A stretch of 9,227 nt of DNA from Rikenellaceae bacterium (GTDB taxonomy: Bacteria; Bacteroidota; Bacteroidia; Bacteroidales; Rikenellaceae), in contig JAITVB010000172.1 of the NCBI GenBank assembly GCA_031286025.1, forward strand, positions 1 to 9,227. The letters are read 5' to 3'. A model generated the notes under the pieces. The model saw only the letters and a list, made by a program, of their open reading frames with translations, was not told the origin of the DNA and did no database searches. Position numbers and translations under genes: made by a program. Of the stretch, positions 1 through 7,539 are shown piece after piece; position 1 is the first letter of the stretch, and every line of letters begins with the position of its first letter.

Positions 1-947
1 AGGTGGCCGACGAGATCAAGTTGGCGTCGTTCGGGCGCCGGGCCGTGCTGTCGCTGCGCCAGAATCTGGCCTCGCGCATCATGGACCTCGAAAAGGCCAA
101 TCTGTATAACAAATACAAGGACATGGTGGGCGAGATCATCACCGGCGAAGTGTACCAGGTGTGGAAAAAAGAGGTGTTGGTACTGGATGACGACGGCAAT
201 GAACTGATCCTGCCCAAGTCGGAACAGATACCGAGTGATTTCTACCGCAAGGGCGACAGCATCCGGGCGATCGTTTATAAGGTCGAAATGCGCAACAACA
301 CCCCGGCGATCATCCTTTCGCGCACGGCGCCCGAGTTCCTCGAACACCTGTTCGAACTGGAGGTTCCGGAAATTTTCGACGGCCTGATCACCATCAAAAA
401 GATCGTCCGCATTCCGGGCGAACGGGCCAAGGTGGCCGTCGAGTCCTACGACGACCGGATCGATCCCGTCGGAGCATGCGTCGGGATGAAGGGTTCGCGC
501 ATCTACTCGATCGTCAAGGAGCTGAAAAACGAAAATATCGATGTGGTCAACTGGACCAACAACACCCAACTGCTGATCCAACGTGCGCTGAACCCGGCCA
601 AGGTGTCATCGATCGAGTTGAACGAGGAGAACAAAACGGCCGGCGTTTACCTGAAACCGAACGAAGTGTCGTTGGCCATCGGCAAGGGCGGGCTCAACAT
701 CCGCCTGGCCAGTATGCTGACCGGCTACGACATCGACGTATACCGCGAAGTGGAGGAAGAAGACGTCGACCTCGATGAAGTCAGCGACGAAATCGACCAA
801 TGGATCATCGACCAGTTCAAGAGCATCGGCTGCGACACGGCCAAGAGTGTACTCGAACGCTCGGTCGAAGACCTGGTGAAACGCACCGATCTGGAAGAGG
901 AAACGATCCGCGAAGTGGTCGGTATCCTCAAGTCGGAATTTGAATAA
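1..947 (+). CDS. nusA: Transcription termination/antitermination factor NusA, 5'-truncated by window edge
   Basis: NusA binds RNA polymerase and nascent RNA and modulates pausing, termination and antitermination. The open frame runs in from the left edge. A GTG at position 3 is only an internal valine codon, and by comparison with full-length NusA roughly the first 100 residues (most of the polymerase-binding N-terminal domain) are missing. Counting from that codon, an S1 RNA-binding fold lies at about residues 44-107. KH1 follows at about 140-190 with the GMKG loop at 161-164, and KH2 at about 215-248 with GKGG at 227-230. A strongly acidic linker (249-260) leads to a C-terminal helical, HhH-like segment ending in SEFE. 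The gene sits 145 bases before infB on the same strand, the usual nusA-infB operon order. The domain order leaves little doubt about identity; only the start is unknown. Confidence 0.97.
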   Translation, partial: VADEIKLASFGRRAVLSLRQNLASRIMDLEKANLYNKYKDMVGEIITGEVYQVWKKEVLVLDDDGNELILPKSEQIPSDFYRKGDSIRAIVYKVEMRNNTPAIILSRTAPEFLEHLFELEVPEIFDGLITIKKIVRIPGERAKVAVESYDDRIDPVGACVGMKGSRIYSIVKELKNENIDVVNWTNNTQLLIQRALNPAKVSSIELNEENKTAGVYLKPNEVSLAIGKGGLNIRLASMLTGYDIDVYREVEEEDVDLDEVSDEIDQWIIDQFKSIGCDTAKSVLERSVEDLVKRTDLEEETIREVVGILKSEFE

Positions 948-1092
948 CGGGGCGGGAAAAAGGGCCGGCAGCGAGCAACGGATGAAGAACGATGCCCGAC
1001 AATGTGTGCGAGAGGGTGCAAGAATAACGGTATTCGACAATGTGCAGGCGGATTTGTGCAGAACATAAAAACAAGCAGAAAAGGGAGATATT
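948..1092 (+). other. nusA-infB intergenic spacer with a short direct repeat
   Basis: This 145-base spacer separates nusA from infB. I see no terminator-like hairpin followed by a T run, which fits read-through transcription of the operon. The decamer CGACAATGTG occurs twice, at 997-1006 and 1035-1044, and TGTGCAG recurs at 1041-1047 and 1055-1061. No reading frame in it resembles a protein. The last bases carry the infB ribosome binding site. Confidence 0.6.
1083..1087 (+). promoter_or_regulatory. Shine-Dalgarno-like site of infB
   Basis: GGGAG lies five bases before the ATG at 1093 and supports that start. Bacteroidota ribosomes generally make little use of such sites, so its functional weight is uncertain. 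Confidence 0.5.
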
Positions 1093-3867
1093 ATGAGCGA
1101 ACAGAAACTCAGACTCAACCGGATTGCCCGCGAATTCAAAGTGGGACAATCGACCATCGTGGAATTTTTGGAAAAGAAGGGCATCAGGATCGAAAATGCC
1201 CCGAGCACGATCATCGAATCCCAGGCCCTGGACTTGATCCAGAAGGAGTTCGGTGGGAAAGGCGTTGAGGGAGTTGACATTCGCCAACGCATCAACCTGA
1301 AGCAGGAGACGATCTCGATCGGCTCGAAACCGGCCCGCGAAAAGGACGAAGAGGACGAAGAGGAAGTGGTGATCAAGAGCGGCACAATGTCCAACGACAT
1401 GCCTTCGCTGAAAGGGCCGACGATTTTGGGAAAAATCGACCTTTCACCCAAGCCCAAGCCTCAACCGAAGCCAGAACCCGCTCCGGCCTCAACTCCGCAG
1501 CCGAAATCGAAACCCGCACCCGTGAAAGAGGTTCCGAAGCCTCATCCGATTGCCCCCGCGACACCCGCAGCGCCTGTTGCATCCACAGCCCCGACAGCGA
1601 GCCGGGAAGCTCAACAGAAGACCTACGACGAACGGGCGGCCGCCCAGGCCCAACCGGTTTTCCGCGCGGGCGAAACCGGTAAACTGACCGCCCCGAAAGT
1701 GATCGGCACGATCGACCTGAGCAACTTCGAACGCAAGAAACCCGCCCCGGGCGGAGGTAAGCGCGAGAAACGCAAACGCATCGTCAAGGACAACAAGATC
1801 GACGTGTCGCAACAACCGGGCGGTACCGCTTCGGTCGGCGCAGCCCACCCGGGGCAACGCAGCGGCGCTCCGCGTCCGGGCGGCGCTTCGGGTGCAGGCG
1901 GATCGCGCAACGACAGGAAAAAGGGCGGAGGCAACAAGTTTATGCCCAAGCCATTGGTGCGCGAAGTAAGCGAGGAAGACGTGCAGAAACAGATCAAGGA
2001 CACGTTGGCTCGCCTGACTTCGAAGGGGGGCAAATCGAAAGCGTCGAAGTACCGCCGCGACAAGCGCGACGCCGTTGCTTCGCGTATGACCGAAGAGATG
2101 GAGCGTCAGGAGATCGAACGCGGCGTATTGCGCGTAACTGAATTCGTGACGGTAAGCGAGTTGGCCTCGATGATGAACACCACGGTGACCGATGTGATCA
2201 CGGCCTGCATGAATCTCGGGCTGATGGTGTCGATCAACCAACGTCTCGATGCCGAAGCGTTGGTGGTGGTGGCCGAAGAGTTCGGCTTCAAGGTCGAATT
2301 CGTGACGGTCGAAATTCAGGAAGCCATTTCCAATGAAGAGGACAAGCCCGAAGACCTCGTGCCGCGCCCGCCGATCGTGACCGTGATGGGCCACGTCGAC
2401 CACGGGAAAACATCGTTGCTCGACAACATCCGCAACGCCAACGTGATTGCAGGCGAAGCCGGGGGGATCACTCAGCACATCGGCGCTTACAGCGTGAAAC
2501 TCGACGATGGCCGCCGCATCACCTTCCTCGATACCCCGGGCCACGAAGCGTTTACCGCGATGCGCGCCCGTGGGGCCAAAATTACCGACGTGGCGATCAT
2601 CATCATCGCCGCCGACGACAGCGTGATGCCCCAGACGGTCGAAGCGATCAACCACGCCTCGGCCGCCGGCGTACCGATCGTTTTTGCCATCAACAAAGTG
2701 GACAAGGACGGGGCCAATCCCGACAAGATACGCGAGGAACTCGCCGCGATGAACTACCTGGTCGAAGACTGGGGCGGCAAGTACCAGTGCCAGGAAATCT
2801 CGGCCAAGAAAGGGATCAACGTCGACAAGTTGCTCGAAAAGGTGCTGCTCGAAGCCGAATTCCTCGACCTGAAGGCCAATCCCGACAAGAAAGCCCAGGG
2901 GGGGATCATCGAATCGACCCTCGACAAGGGGCGCGGCCACGTGGCGACGATCCTGGTCGAAGCGGGTACGCTCCGCGTGGGCGATGTAATGGTGGCCGGA
3001 ACCTACTCGGGCCGTGTGAAGGCGATGTTCAACGAGCGCGGCCAACGCCTCGACGAGGCGGGCCCCTCGACCCCGGTGCAGGTGCTTGGGCTCAACGGCG
3101 CACCGCAGGCGGGCGATACTTTCAACGTGGTGGCCGATGACAAGCAGGCCCGCGAAATCGCCAACAAGCGCGAGCAGTTGCAGCGCATGCAGGACCTGAA
3201 GACCCAACGCCACATCACGCTCGACGAAATCGGCCGTCGTATCGCGATCGGCAATTTTAAAGAACTGAATATCATCATCAAGGGCGACGTCGACGGCTCG
3301 ATCGAGGCGTTGACCGACTCGTTGATCAAACTGTCGAAAGAGGAGGTGCAGGTCAACGTGATCCACAAGGCCGTGGGCCCGATCTCGGAAAGCGACGTAC
3401 TGTTGGCTGCCGCTTCGAACGCGATCATCATCGGGTTCCAGGTGCGTCCGTCGGCCAGTGCACGTAAACTGGCCGAAAAAGAAGAAATCGAAATCCGCCT
3501 CTATTCTATCATTTACGATGCGATCAACGAGATCAAGGACGCGATCGAGGGAATGTTGGCGCCGGTAATGAAAGAAGAGATCACCTGCTCGGTGGAAGTG
3601 CTCGAAACGTTCAAGATCACGAAAGTGGGAACGATCGCCGGTTGTATCGTGCGCGAGGGCAAGATCACCCGCAACACGAAGATCCGGGTCATCCGCGACG
3701 GGATCGTCGTGTATACCGGGAAGTTGGGTTCGCTCAAGCGCTTCAAGGATGACGCGAAGGAGGTGACGACGGGCATGGAGTGCGGTCTGAACATCGAAAA
3801 CTTCAACGACATCAAGGCAGGCGATATAGTAGAAGGCTACGAAGAAGTCGAAGTGAAGCGTAAATAG
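1093..3867 (+). CDS. infB: Translation initiation factor IF-2
   Basis: IF-2 is the GTPase that places initiator fMet-tRNA on the 30S subunit and promotes 50S joining. At 924 residues it is of normal length for Bacteroidota. Residues 1-55 form a first IF2_N-type helical domain. Residues 57-300 are a low-complexity linker rich in Pro, Lys, Ala and Gly, and a second IF2_N-like domain spans about 345-400. The G domain is complete: G1 GHVDHGKT at 433-440, G2 around GGIT at 457-460, G3 DTPGH at 480-484, G4 NKVD at 534-537 and G5 SAKK at 570-573. Beta-barrel domain II, domain III (beginning near residue 720) and the C-terminal fMet-tRNA-binding domain follow. The ATG at 1093 is supported by a GGGAG five bases upstream and by the conserved N-terminus. 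The linker contains two copies of a G-x-I-D-L-S motif (106-118 and 198-210). Confidence 0.99.
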   Translation: MSEQKLRLNRIAREFKVGQSTIVEFLEKKGIRIENAPSTIIESQALDLIQKEFGGKGVEGVDIRQRINLKQETISIGSKPAREKDEEDEEEVVIKSGTMSNDMPSLKGPTILGKIDLSPKPKPQPKPEPAPASTPQPKSKPAPVKEVPKPHPIAPATPAAPVASTAPTASREAQQKTYDERAAAQAQPVFRAGETGKLTAPKVIGTIDLSNFERKKPAPGGGKREKRKRIVKDNKIDVSQQPGGTASVGAAHPGQRSGAPRPGGASGAGGSRNDRKKGGGNKFMPKPLVREVSEEDVQKQIKDTLARLTSKGGKSKASKYRRDKRDAVASRMTEEMERQEIERGVLRVTEFVTVSELASMMNTTVTDVITACMNLGLMVSINQRLDAEALVVVAEEFGFKVEFVTVEIQEAISNEEDKPEDLVPRPPIVTVMGHVDHGKTSLLDNIRNANVIAGEAGGITQHIGAYSVKLDDGRRITFLDTPGHEAFTAMRARGAKITDVAIIIIAADDSVMPQTVEAINHASAAGVPIVFAINKVDKDGANPDKIREELAAMNYLVEDWGGKYQCQEISAKKGINVDKLLEKVLLEAEFLDLKANPDKKAQGGIIESTLDKGRGHVATILVEAGTLRVGDVMVAGTYSGRVKAMFNERGQRLDEAGPSTPVQVLGLNGAPQAGDTFNVVADDKQAREIANKREQLQRMQDLKTQRHITLDEIGRRIAIGNFKELNIIIKGDVDGSIEALTDSLIKLSKEEVQVNVIHKAVGPISESDVLLAAASNAIIIGFQVRPSASARKLAEKEEIEIRLYSIIYDAINEIKDAIEGMLAPVMKEEITCSVEVLETFKITKVGTIAGCIVREGKITRNTKIRVIRDGIVVYTGKLGSLKRFKDDAKEVTTGMECGLNIENFNDIKAGDIVEGYEEVEVKRK

Positions 3868-3936
3868 CGTTTGGGACCGCGTGTATCGGAAAGTTTTGGG
3901 GCCGTTTAAAAAAGGTTCGAGATAACTTAATCATCC

Positions 3937-4043
3937 TTTCCCTTGACTCAAGCTTTACCCAACTCATTGAAAATAAATGCCTTTGTCAATAACTTTTGGC
4001 TCGCCAAAAGTTATTGACAAAATTTCCTGTTTCCCTTGCTTTA
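3937..4043. repeat. Interrupted direct repeat flanking the central hairpin
   Basis: TTTCCCTTG occurs at 3937-3945 and again at 4030-4038, in the same orientation, on either side of the central hairpin. Both copies continue into CTTTA, but in the left copy a 7-base ACTCAAG intervenes, making the small palindrome CTTG-ACT-CAAG. Confidence 0.5.
3982..4021. repeat. Perfect hairpin, 19-bp arms with a 2-base spacer
   Basis: The arms at 3982-4000 and 4003-4021 are exact reverse complements separated by TC; sterically the loop would be CTCG. The stem is AT-rich apart from the GGC/GCC tip. It lacks a following T run on either strand, so it is not a canonical intrinsic terminator. It may still protect the infB 3' end, or it may be the core of the surrounding inverted-repeat unit. 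Confidence 0.75.
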
Positions 4044-4103
4044 GATCGGATGATTAAAGCCATTTTTCAAGAACTGAAGTTATCTTGAACCTCAAAAAAT
4101 CGT

Positions 4104-5261
4104 ATGAAAAAAATATTATTTCTGGTTTGCCTGATCCGGGCTGTCGGTTGCGGTGCGCCACAAGATGTTTTTGTCATCGAAGGGCATGTCCCCTCCTTAA
4201 AAGACAGCACTTTGTTAACCCTGCTAAGCCGACTCGAAAACGGGCTGATGAAAACCGTCGACACGGCATATGTTTCGAACGGCCGCTTTTCCTTTCATCA
4301 CCCCACCACAGAAAAGGGCAGGCTCATTATCCGGAGTTTTTCCGATGACGTGTCGAGCATGTTGTTGACCCTCTGGTCGGAACCCGGGGAAAAGGCCGTT
4401 ATTACGGGCAACAACAACCTGAAATACACGTGGAGCGTAAAAAGCCGTATCCGGGAACAGCAGGAAGCGGAACGTTACAAACAGGCCTCCCTGTCCGAAT
4501 ATGAGGAATTGCAACGATTGGACATGGAATACGATAAATTGCGAAAAAATCCTCCCGCTCCGGGAGAACGGGACAGCATCGCAAACAGAATAAGAGTTAT
4601 AGGGCATTTACGGGACAGCTTGAATTACAAAATTTACGACAAAACGCTCGATCTGCTCAGCCTTGCGGAACCCTCTGTCGTTTTTGAGGACGAATTGAGC
4701 GACATCTGTATGATGATACGGCACTATGAAGCCTTTGCCGCCCTGCGGAAACGGGCCACTGAACAATACGACAGACTGCCGGAAGACATGAGGGCATCTC
4801 CGACAGGAAAAGAGATGCATGTGGCTCTTTATCCCCCGATCAAGGTCGGTACGGGCGACCGGATGGCCGATACGGAACTGGTCGATCTGAACGAAAATAC
4901 ACATCGCCTCTCGGATTACCTGGGGAAATATATCTTGCTTGATTTTTGGGCCTTTTGGTGCGGCCCCTGCCTTATGTCGATGCCTGACCTGAAAGCAGTA
5001 TCCGAATTGTACCAAAACAAGTTAACCGTTGTCGGCGTCTGCTCCGATGCGAAAGAAGAATGGGAAAGGGCCTCGAAGGAACACGACATCACGTGGGTCA
5101 ACCTGAACGCTTCCGGCGACCCGGAGTTCAACGCCCGATATGGGGTCAACGGCATACCGCACCAGGTTTTCATTTCACCCGAAGGGATCATTCTCGGTTC
5201 CTGGACGGGGTACGGCGAAGGGTATCTCAAGCGGCAATTGGAAAACTATATTTCCGATTGA
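4104..5261 (+). CDS. TlpA-like thioredoxin-fold lipoprotein with N-terminal DUF4369-type domain
   Basis: This is probably an extracytoplasmic thiol-disulfide oxidoreductase. The N-terminus (residues 1-16) is a short lipoprotein-type signal with Cys16 in AVGC; the position usually held by Leu is Ala, so lipidation is likely but not certain. Residues from about 22 to 105 resemble the DUF4369 beta-rich domain that precedes many Bacteroidota TlpA proteins. A charged, helical linker follows (about 112-215). The AhpC/TSA-TlpA thioredoxin domain covers about 250-385, with the redox motif WCGPC (Cys286, Cys289) and the cis-proline loop GIPH at 350-353. The 385-residue length is typical of the family. 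The leader is A-rich without a Shine-Dalgarno site, normal for this phylum. The gene looks less GC-rich than infB and lies directly after the repeat-dense spacer. The partner protein or substrate cannot be read from the sequence. Confidence 0.9.
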   Translation: MKKILFLVCLIRAVGCGAPQDVFVIEGHVPSLKDSTLLTLLSRLENGLMKTVDTAYVSNGRFSFHHPTTEKGRLIIRSFSDDVSSMLLTLWSEPGEKAVITGNNNLKYTWSVKSRIREQQEAERYKQASLSEYEELQRLDMEYDKLRKNPPAPGERDSIANRIRVIGHLRDSLNYKIYDKTLDLLSLAEPSVVFEDELSDICMMIRHYEAFAALRKRATEQYDRLPEDMRASPTGKEMHVALYPPIKVGTGDRMADTELVDLNENTHRLSDYLGKYILLDFWAFWCGPCLMSMPDLKAVSELYQNKLTVVGVCSDAKEEWERASKEHDITWVNLNASGDPEFNARYGVNGIPHQVFISPEGIILGSWTGYGEGYLKRQLENYISD

Positions 5262-5330
5262 AACAACGAGAAAAGCGCGCAGGACAAAGCCCTGCACCCG
5301 AAGTGACCTTTTCAGCATGTTTCAAAAGAA

Positions 5331-6308
5331 ATGATTACCCCCAACGACATATTTCAGCCCCATACCGAGGCGTCGTTCGAAAAAACGGCCCTTGAGATTT
5401 TTCGCTGTCAGGCCGAAAATTGTCCACCCTATAAGGAATACCTCGGCTCCCTCGACATCGACCCCGCTACAGTCGACAGGTTCGAGAAAATCCCCCACCT
5501 GCCGATCGAATTTTTCAAAAGCCGTGAGGTCTACACCGCGCCCGCCCCGCCGCAAACGGTTTTTACGAGTAGCGGTACCACGGGGCAAACGCCGGGCCGC
5601 CACCCGATCGCCGACCTTGCTCTTTACGAAGAATCATTCTTCAAAGGATTTCAATATTTTTACGGCGATCCCCGAAAAATCACCTTCTTCGCCTTGTTGC
5701 CGAGCTACCTTGAGCGCAGCGGCTCGTCGCTCGTCTATATGGCCGACCGTCTGATGCGTGCCGGCGGCCGCGGCGGCTTTTTTCTGAACGACCACCGCGC
5801 ACTTCTCGACGCGATGGAGAAATCGGCCGCCAACGGCGAAAAAATCGTCCTGTTGGGTGTCACCTACGCCCTGTGGGAACTGGCCGAGGCACACACATTC
5901 CGGTTCGAAAATCTCCCCGTGATGGAAACCGGCGGCATGAAAGGCCGCCGCGAAGAGTTGCCGCGAGAAGCGCTACACACCATCCTCGCGAGAAGTTTCG
6001 GCGTCGAAACGATCCATTCCGAATATGGGATGACCGAGCTCCTCTCACAGGCTTACTCTTCCGGCGGCGGCATTTTTCGACCGGTGCCCTGGATGAAAAT
6101 TTCCATGCGTGATATTTACGCCCCCGGCCGCCTGCTTCCTGCGGGCAGTCGCGGCAGGATCAACGTCATCGACCTGGCCAACCTCCATTCATGTTCGTTC
6201 ATCGCGACGCAGGACTTGGGAACCGCCCTACCCGACGGCCGCTTCACGGTCGAAGGACGCATCGAAGGCAGCGAAATCCGTGGTTGCAACCTGATGGTCG
6301 CCGGATAG
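5331..6308 (+). CDS. LuxE-type acyl-protein synthetase / acyl-adenylating enzyme
   Basis: The protein belongs to the ANL adenylate-forming superfamily and looks like the LuxE branch, in which a carboxylic acid is activated with ATP and passed to a protein thiol. The phosphate-binding loop is TSSGTTG at 79-85, followed by QTPGR. ETGGMKGRREEL at 199-210 and HSEYGMTE at 229-236 match the adenylate-binding core. ATQDLG at 292-297 corresponds to the ribose-binding Asp region, and VEGRIEGSEIRG at 307-318 forms the end of the catalytic unit. At 325 residues it is shorter than full acyl-CoA synthetases and lacks their large C-terminal lid, as expected for LuxE-like proteins. No signal peptide is seen, so it is cytosolic. 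No luciferase or reductase genes are nearby, so a bioluminescence role is not implied. It starts 69 bases after the TlpA-like gene, with no good Shine-Dalgarno site. The acyl substrate is unknown. Confidence 0.85.
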   Translation: MITPNDIFQPHTEASFEKTALEIFRCQAENCPPYKEYLGSLDIDPATVDRFEKIPHLPIEFFKSREVYTAPAPPQTVFTSSGTTGQTPGRHPIADLALYEESFFKGFQYFYGDPRKITFFALLPSYLERSGSSLVYMADRLMRAGGRGGFFLNDHRALLDAMEKSAANGEKIVLLGVTYALWELAEAHTFRFENLPVMETGGMKGRREELPREALHTILARSFGVETIHSEYGMTELLSQAYSSGGGIFRPVPWMKISMRDIYAPGRLLPAGSRGRINVIDLANLHSCSFIATQDLGTALPDGRFTVEGRIEGSEIRGCNLMVAG

Positions 6309-6309
6309 C

Positions 6310-7242
6310 ATGAAGCGCTTCGTGACATTCCTTGAGGAAAACCTCGGCCGGCTGTTCCGCTTTTCGCGGAGTGAGATGCGCGGCGCGTGGCTGCTCGGGG
6401 CATTGGCCGTAGCCGTGCTGCTGTTCATTTTTCTGGAGCAACAGCGCCCCGAAACCCTAGCGACAGATTCGCTTGCACAAACCGATGCCGCGGCCGATTC
6501 GCTCCGCCGGTCACGACCTGCAACGACGTATAACGCCGCTGATGCCACACCCCGAGCCCGTTGGCCCGAACCCTTCGTCTTCGACCCGAACACCGCTGCT
6601 GAAGCCGATTTCGTCGCCCTCGGCTTTTCCGAAAAACAAGCCCGCGCGATTCTCAACTATCGTAGCGCCGGCGCGGTCTTTCGAAAACCCGAAGACTTTT
6701 CGAAAAGTTTCGTGGTGAGCACGGCGATGTATGCCCGCCTGGCCTCCTACATCCGCATCGGCGCCGATTTTTCACAAAAAACAGCCGTCGACCACTCGGC
6801 CCGGGAAACTCGGAATAAACGGATTCCATCCGAGAAACCGACGGTTTACATCGAACTCAACACCGCCGATTCGGCTGCGCTGACCACCATCCGCGGCATC
6901 GGTCCGGTCTTCGCCGCCCGCATCGTCACCTACCGCGCCCGCCTCGGCGGCTTTTTCTACAAGAGCCAACTAAAAGAGGTCTATGGCATCACGGAAGAAA
7001 ATTTTTCGGCCATCGCCGAACAATTTTACCTCGATACCGCTGTAATTCAAAAAATAAATCTTAACTTTGTCTCCCAAAATGTATTAAACCGTCACCCCTA
7101 TTTCACCGGGTCGATGACTGACCGCGTCGTGAGGGGGAGGCAGGCGAAAGGAGGTTGGAAAAGCATAGGAGATTTGACAAACAACGACATACTGCTCCCG
7201 AGCGAGGCACGCAAAGTGGCCCCCTATGTGGTGTTCGAATGA
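6310..7242 (+). CDS. Membrane-anchored ComEA-like helix-hairpin-helix protein
   Basis: The protein is probably an inner-membrane-anchored DNA-binding protein. Residues 1-24 are basic, and a single transmembrane helix spans about 25-42, which suggests N-in topology with the bulk outside the cytoplasm. A polar linker (43-88) leads to three ComEA-like helix-hairpin-helix units: about 91-150 (hairpin around LGFSEKQARAI), 180-240 (RGIGP at 195-199, the best match), and 247-310. The middle unit has the canonical GIGP turn; the others are degenerate. Such proteins bind DNA non-specifically, and ComEA acts in natural transformation, but no other competence genes are visible here, so uptake is inference. 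The ATG follows the upstream stop by a single base, implying translational coupling with the LuxE-like gene. The 3' end of the gene is locally AT-rich and holds a promoter-like motif. Confidence 0.85.
   Translation: MKRFVTFLEENLGRLFRFSRSEMRGAWLLGALAVAVLLFIFLEQQRPETLATDSLAQTDAAADSLRRSRPATTYNAADATPRARWPEPFVFDPNTAAEADFVALGFSEKQARAILNYRSAGAVFRKPEDFSKSFVVSTAMYARLASYIRIGADFSQKTAVDHSARETRNKRIPSEKPTVYIELNTADSAALTTIRGIGPVFAARIVTYRARLGGFFYKSQLKEVYGITEENFSAIAEQFYLDTAVIQKINLNFVSQNVLNRHPYFTGSMTDRVVRGRQAKGGWKSIGDLTNNDILLPSEARKVAPYVVFE
7062..7069 (+). promoter_or_regulatory. Candidate Bacteroidota -7 element for rpsU, inside the HhH gene
   Basis: TAACTTTG exactly matches the Bacteroidota -7 pattern TAnnTTTG and lies in an AT-rich patch (about 7042-7090) of an otherwise GC-rich gene. 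A matching -33 TTTG is not present at 19-21 bases upstream; only a TG at 7041-7042 is near. If real, transcription would start near 7076 and give rpsU a leader of about 270 bases. Confidence 0.35.
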
Positions 7243-7347
7243 TCTGCTCCGTGCTCTTTTCATGTTCTTTTTCTTCCGGCCCGAGGGCCTCCTGCACACA
7301 TTCGTGCCAAGCAAACTCAAGTCGAAAACCGTAAAAAAAATACGAAA
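7243..7347 (+). other. rpsU leader / HhH-rpsU intergenic region
   Basis: This 105-base spacer begins pyrimidine-rich and ends A-rich immediately before rpsU. It contains no Shine-Dalgarno-like GGAG. A GGCCC-GA-GGGCC inverted repeat at 7278-7289 is present but its loop is too small, and no T run follows, so I do not call it a terminator. Confidence 0.5.
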
Positions 7348-7539
7348 ATGATTGTAATGCCCGTAAAAGAGGGGGAAAACATCGAACGCGCCCTCAAAAA
7401 ATTCAAACGCAAATACGAACGCACCGGTGTATTGAAAGAACTCCGCTCGCGCCAGTACTTCTCAAAACCGTCGGTGATCAAGCGCATCAATATGCAACAC
7501 GCCGTTTACGTTGAAAAACTGCATAGCGAAGAAGACTGA
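7348..7539 (+). CDS. rpsU: 30S ribosomal protein bS21
   Basis: bS21 is a small basic protein of the 30S platform, next to the 3' tail of 16S rRNA. The 63 residues begin MIVMPVKEGENIERALKKFKRK and continue with the family-typical GVLKELRSRQYF, so the first ATG, rather than the one at 7360, is the likely start. In Bacteroidota, bS21 with bS6 and bS18 has been reported to sequester the anti-Shine-Dalgarno sequence. From memory a tyrosine near position 54 is involved, and Tyr54 is present here (HAVY, 51-54). The leader is A-rich with no Shine-Dalgarno site, unlike the Flavobacteriales rpsU genes that are reported to carry an extended one. It is followed after 113 bases by xerC on the same strand. 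Confidence 0.97.
   Translation: MIVMPVKEGENIERALKKFKRKYERTGVLKELRSRQYFSKPSVIKRINMQHAVYVEKLHSEED

Larger units (their letters stand above)
3913..4092. repeat. Candidate MITE-like element bounded by imperfect terminal inverted repeats
   Basis: The left arm 3913-3928 (A GGTTCGAGATAACTT) and the right arm 4077-4092 (AAGTTATCTTGAACC T) are inverted copies with one mismatch in 16 positions (3919 against 4086, a G-T pair). A second inverted pair sits inside them: TTAATCATCC at 3927-3936 and GGATGATTAA at 4048-4057. Together they enclose a 180-base unit with no open frame, centred on a strong hairpin. This architecture fits a small non-autonomous mobile element. No clear target-site duplication is seen: both flanks simply carry A runs. 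It could instead be a structured regulatory or terminator region. Copy number elsewhere in the genome would decide. Confidence 0.4.
3868..4103. other. AT-rich, repeat-dense non-coding spacer after infB
   Basis: This 236-base stretch has no plausible protein frame and is visibly more AT-rich than the genes around it. It holds an outer imperfect inverted repeat, an inner inverted repeat, a direct repeat, and a strong central hairpin, each listed separately. No canonical GC-rich stem followed by a T run is visible, so the infB transcript end is not obvious. The TlpA-like gene starts only 11 bases after the outer inverted repeat ends, so the promoter and leader of that gene must lie largely inside this structure. 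Confidence 0.7.

Noticed and set aside
3..5. GTG as the start codon of NusA
   Set aside because: A start here would leave out the conserved polymerase-binding domain; the frame is open to the window edge, so the gene is truncated by the window.
606..1457. Minus-strand open frame spanning the nusA end and the infB start
   Set aside because: It overlaps two certain genes in antisense and has a low-complexity Ser/Phe-rich translation with no domain.
1489..3366. A 625-codon open frame on the minus strand opposite infB
   Set aside because: It lies wholly antisense to a complete IF2 with all GTPase motifs, its translation is rich in His, Arg and Asp without any recognisable domain, and such long shadows are expected opposite GC-rich genes.
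3967..3998. TTG, 20 bases, TAACTTTTG as a promoter for the TlpA-like gene
   Set aside because: The -7 part has one T too many for TAnnTTTG and lies within the hairpin arm; suggestive only, so not listed as a feature.
5279..5295. GCAGG/CCTGC hairpin between the TlpA-like and LuxE-like genes as a terminator
   Set aside because: The stem is five pairs with a seven-base loop and no T run follows directly; too weak to call.
7278..7289. GGCCC-GA-GGGCC inverted repeat upstream of rpsU as a terminator
   Set aside because: The loop would be two bases, the stem five pairs, and no T run follows.
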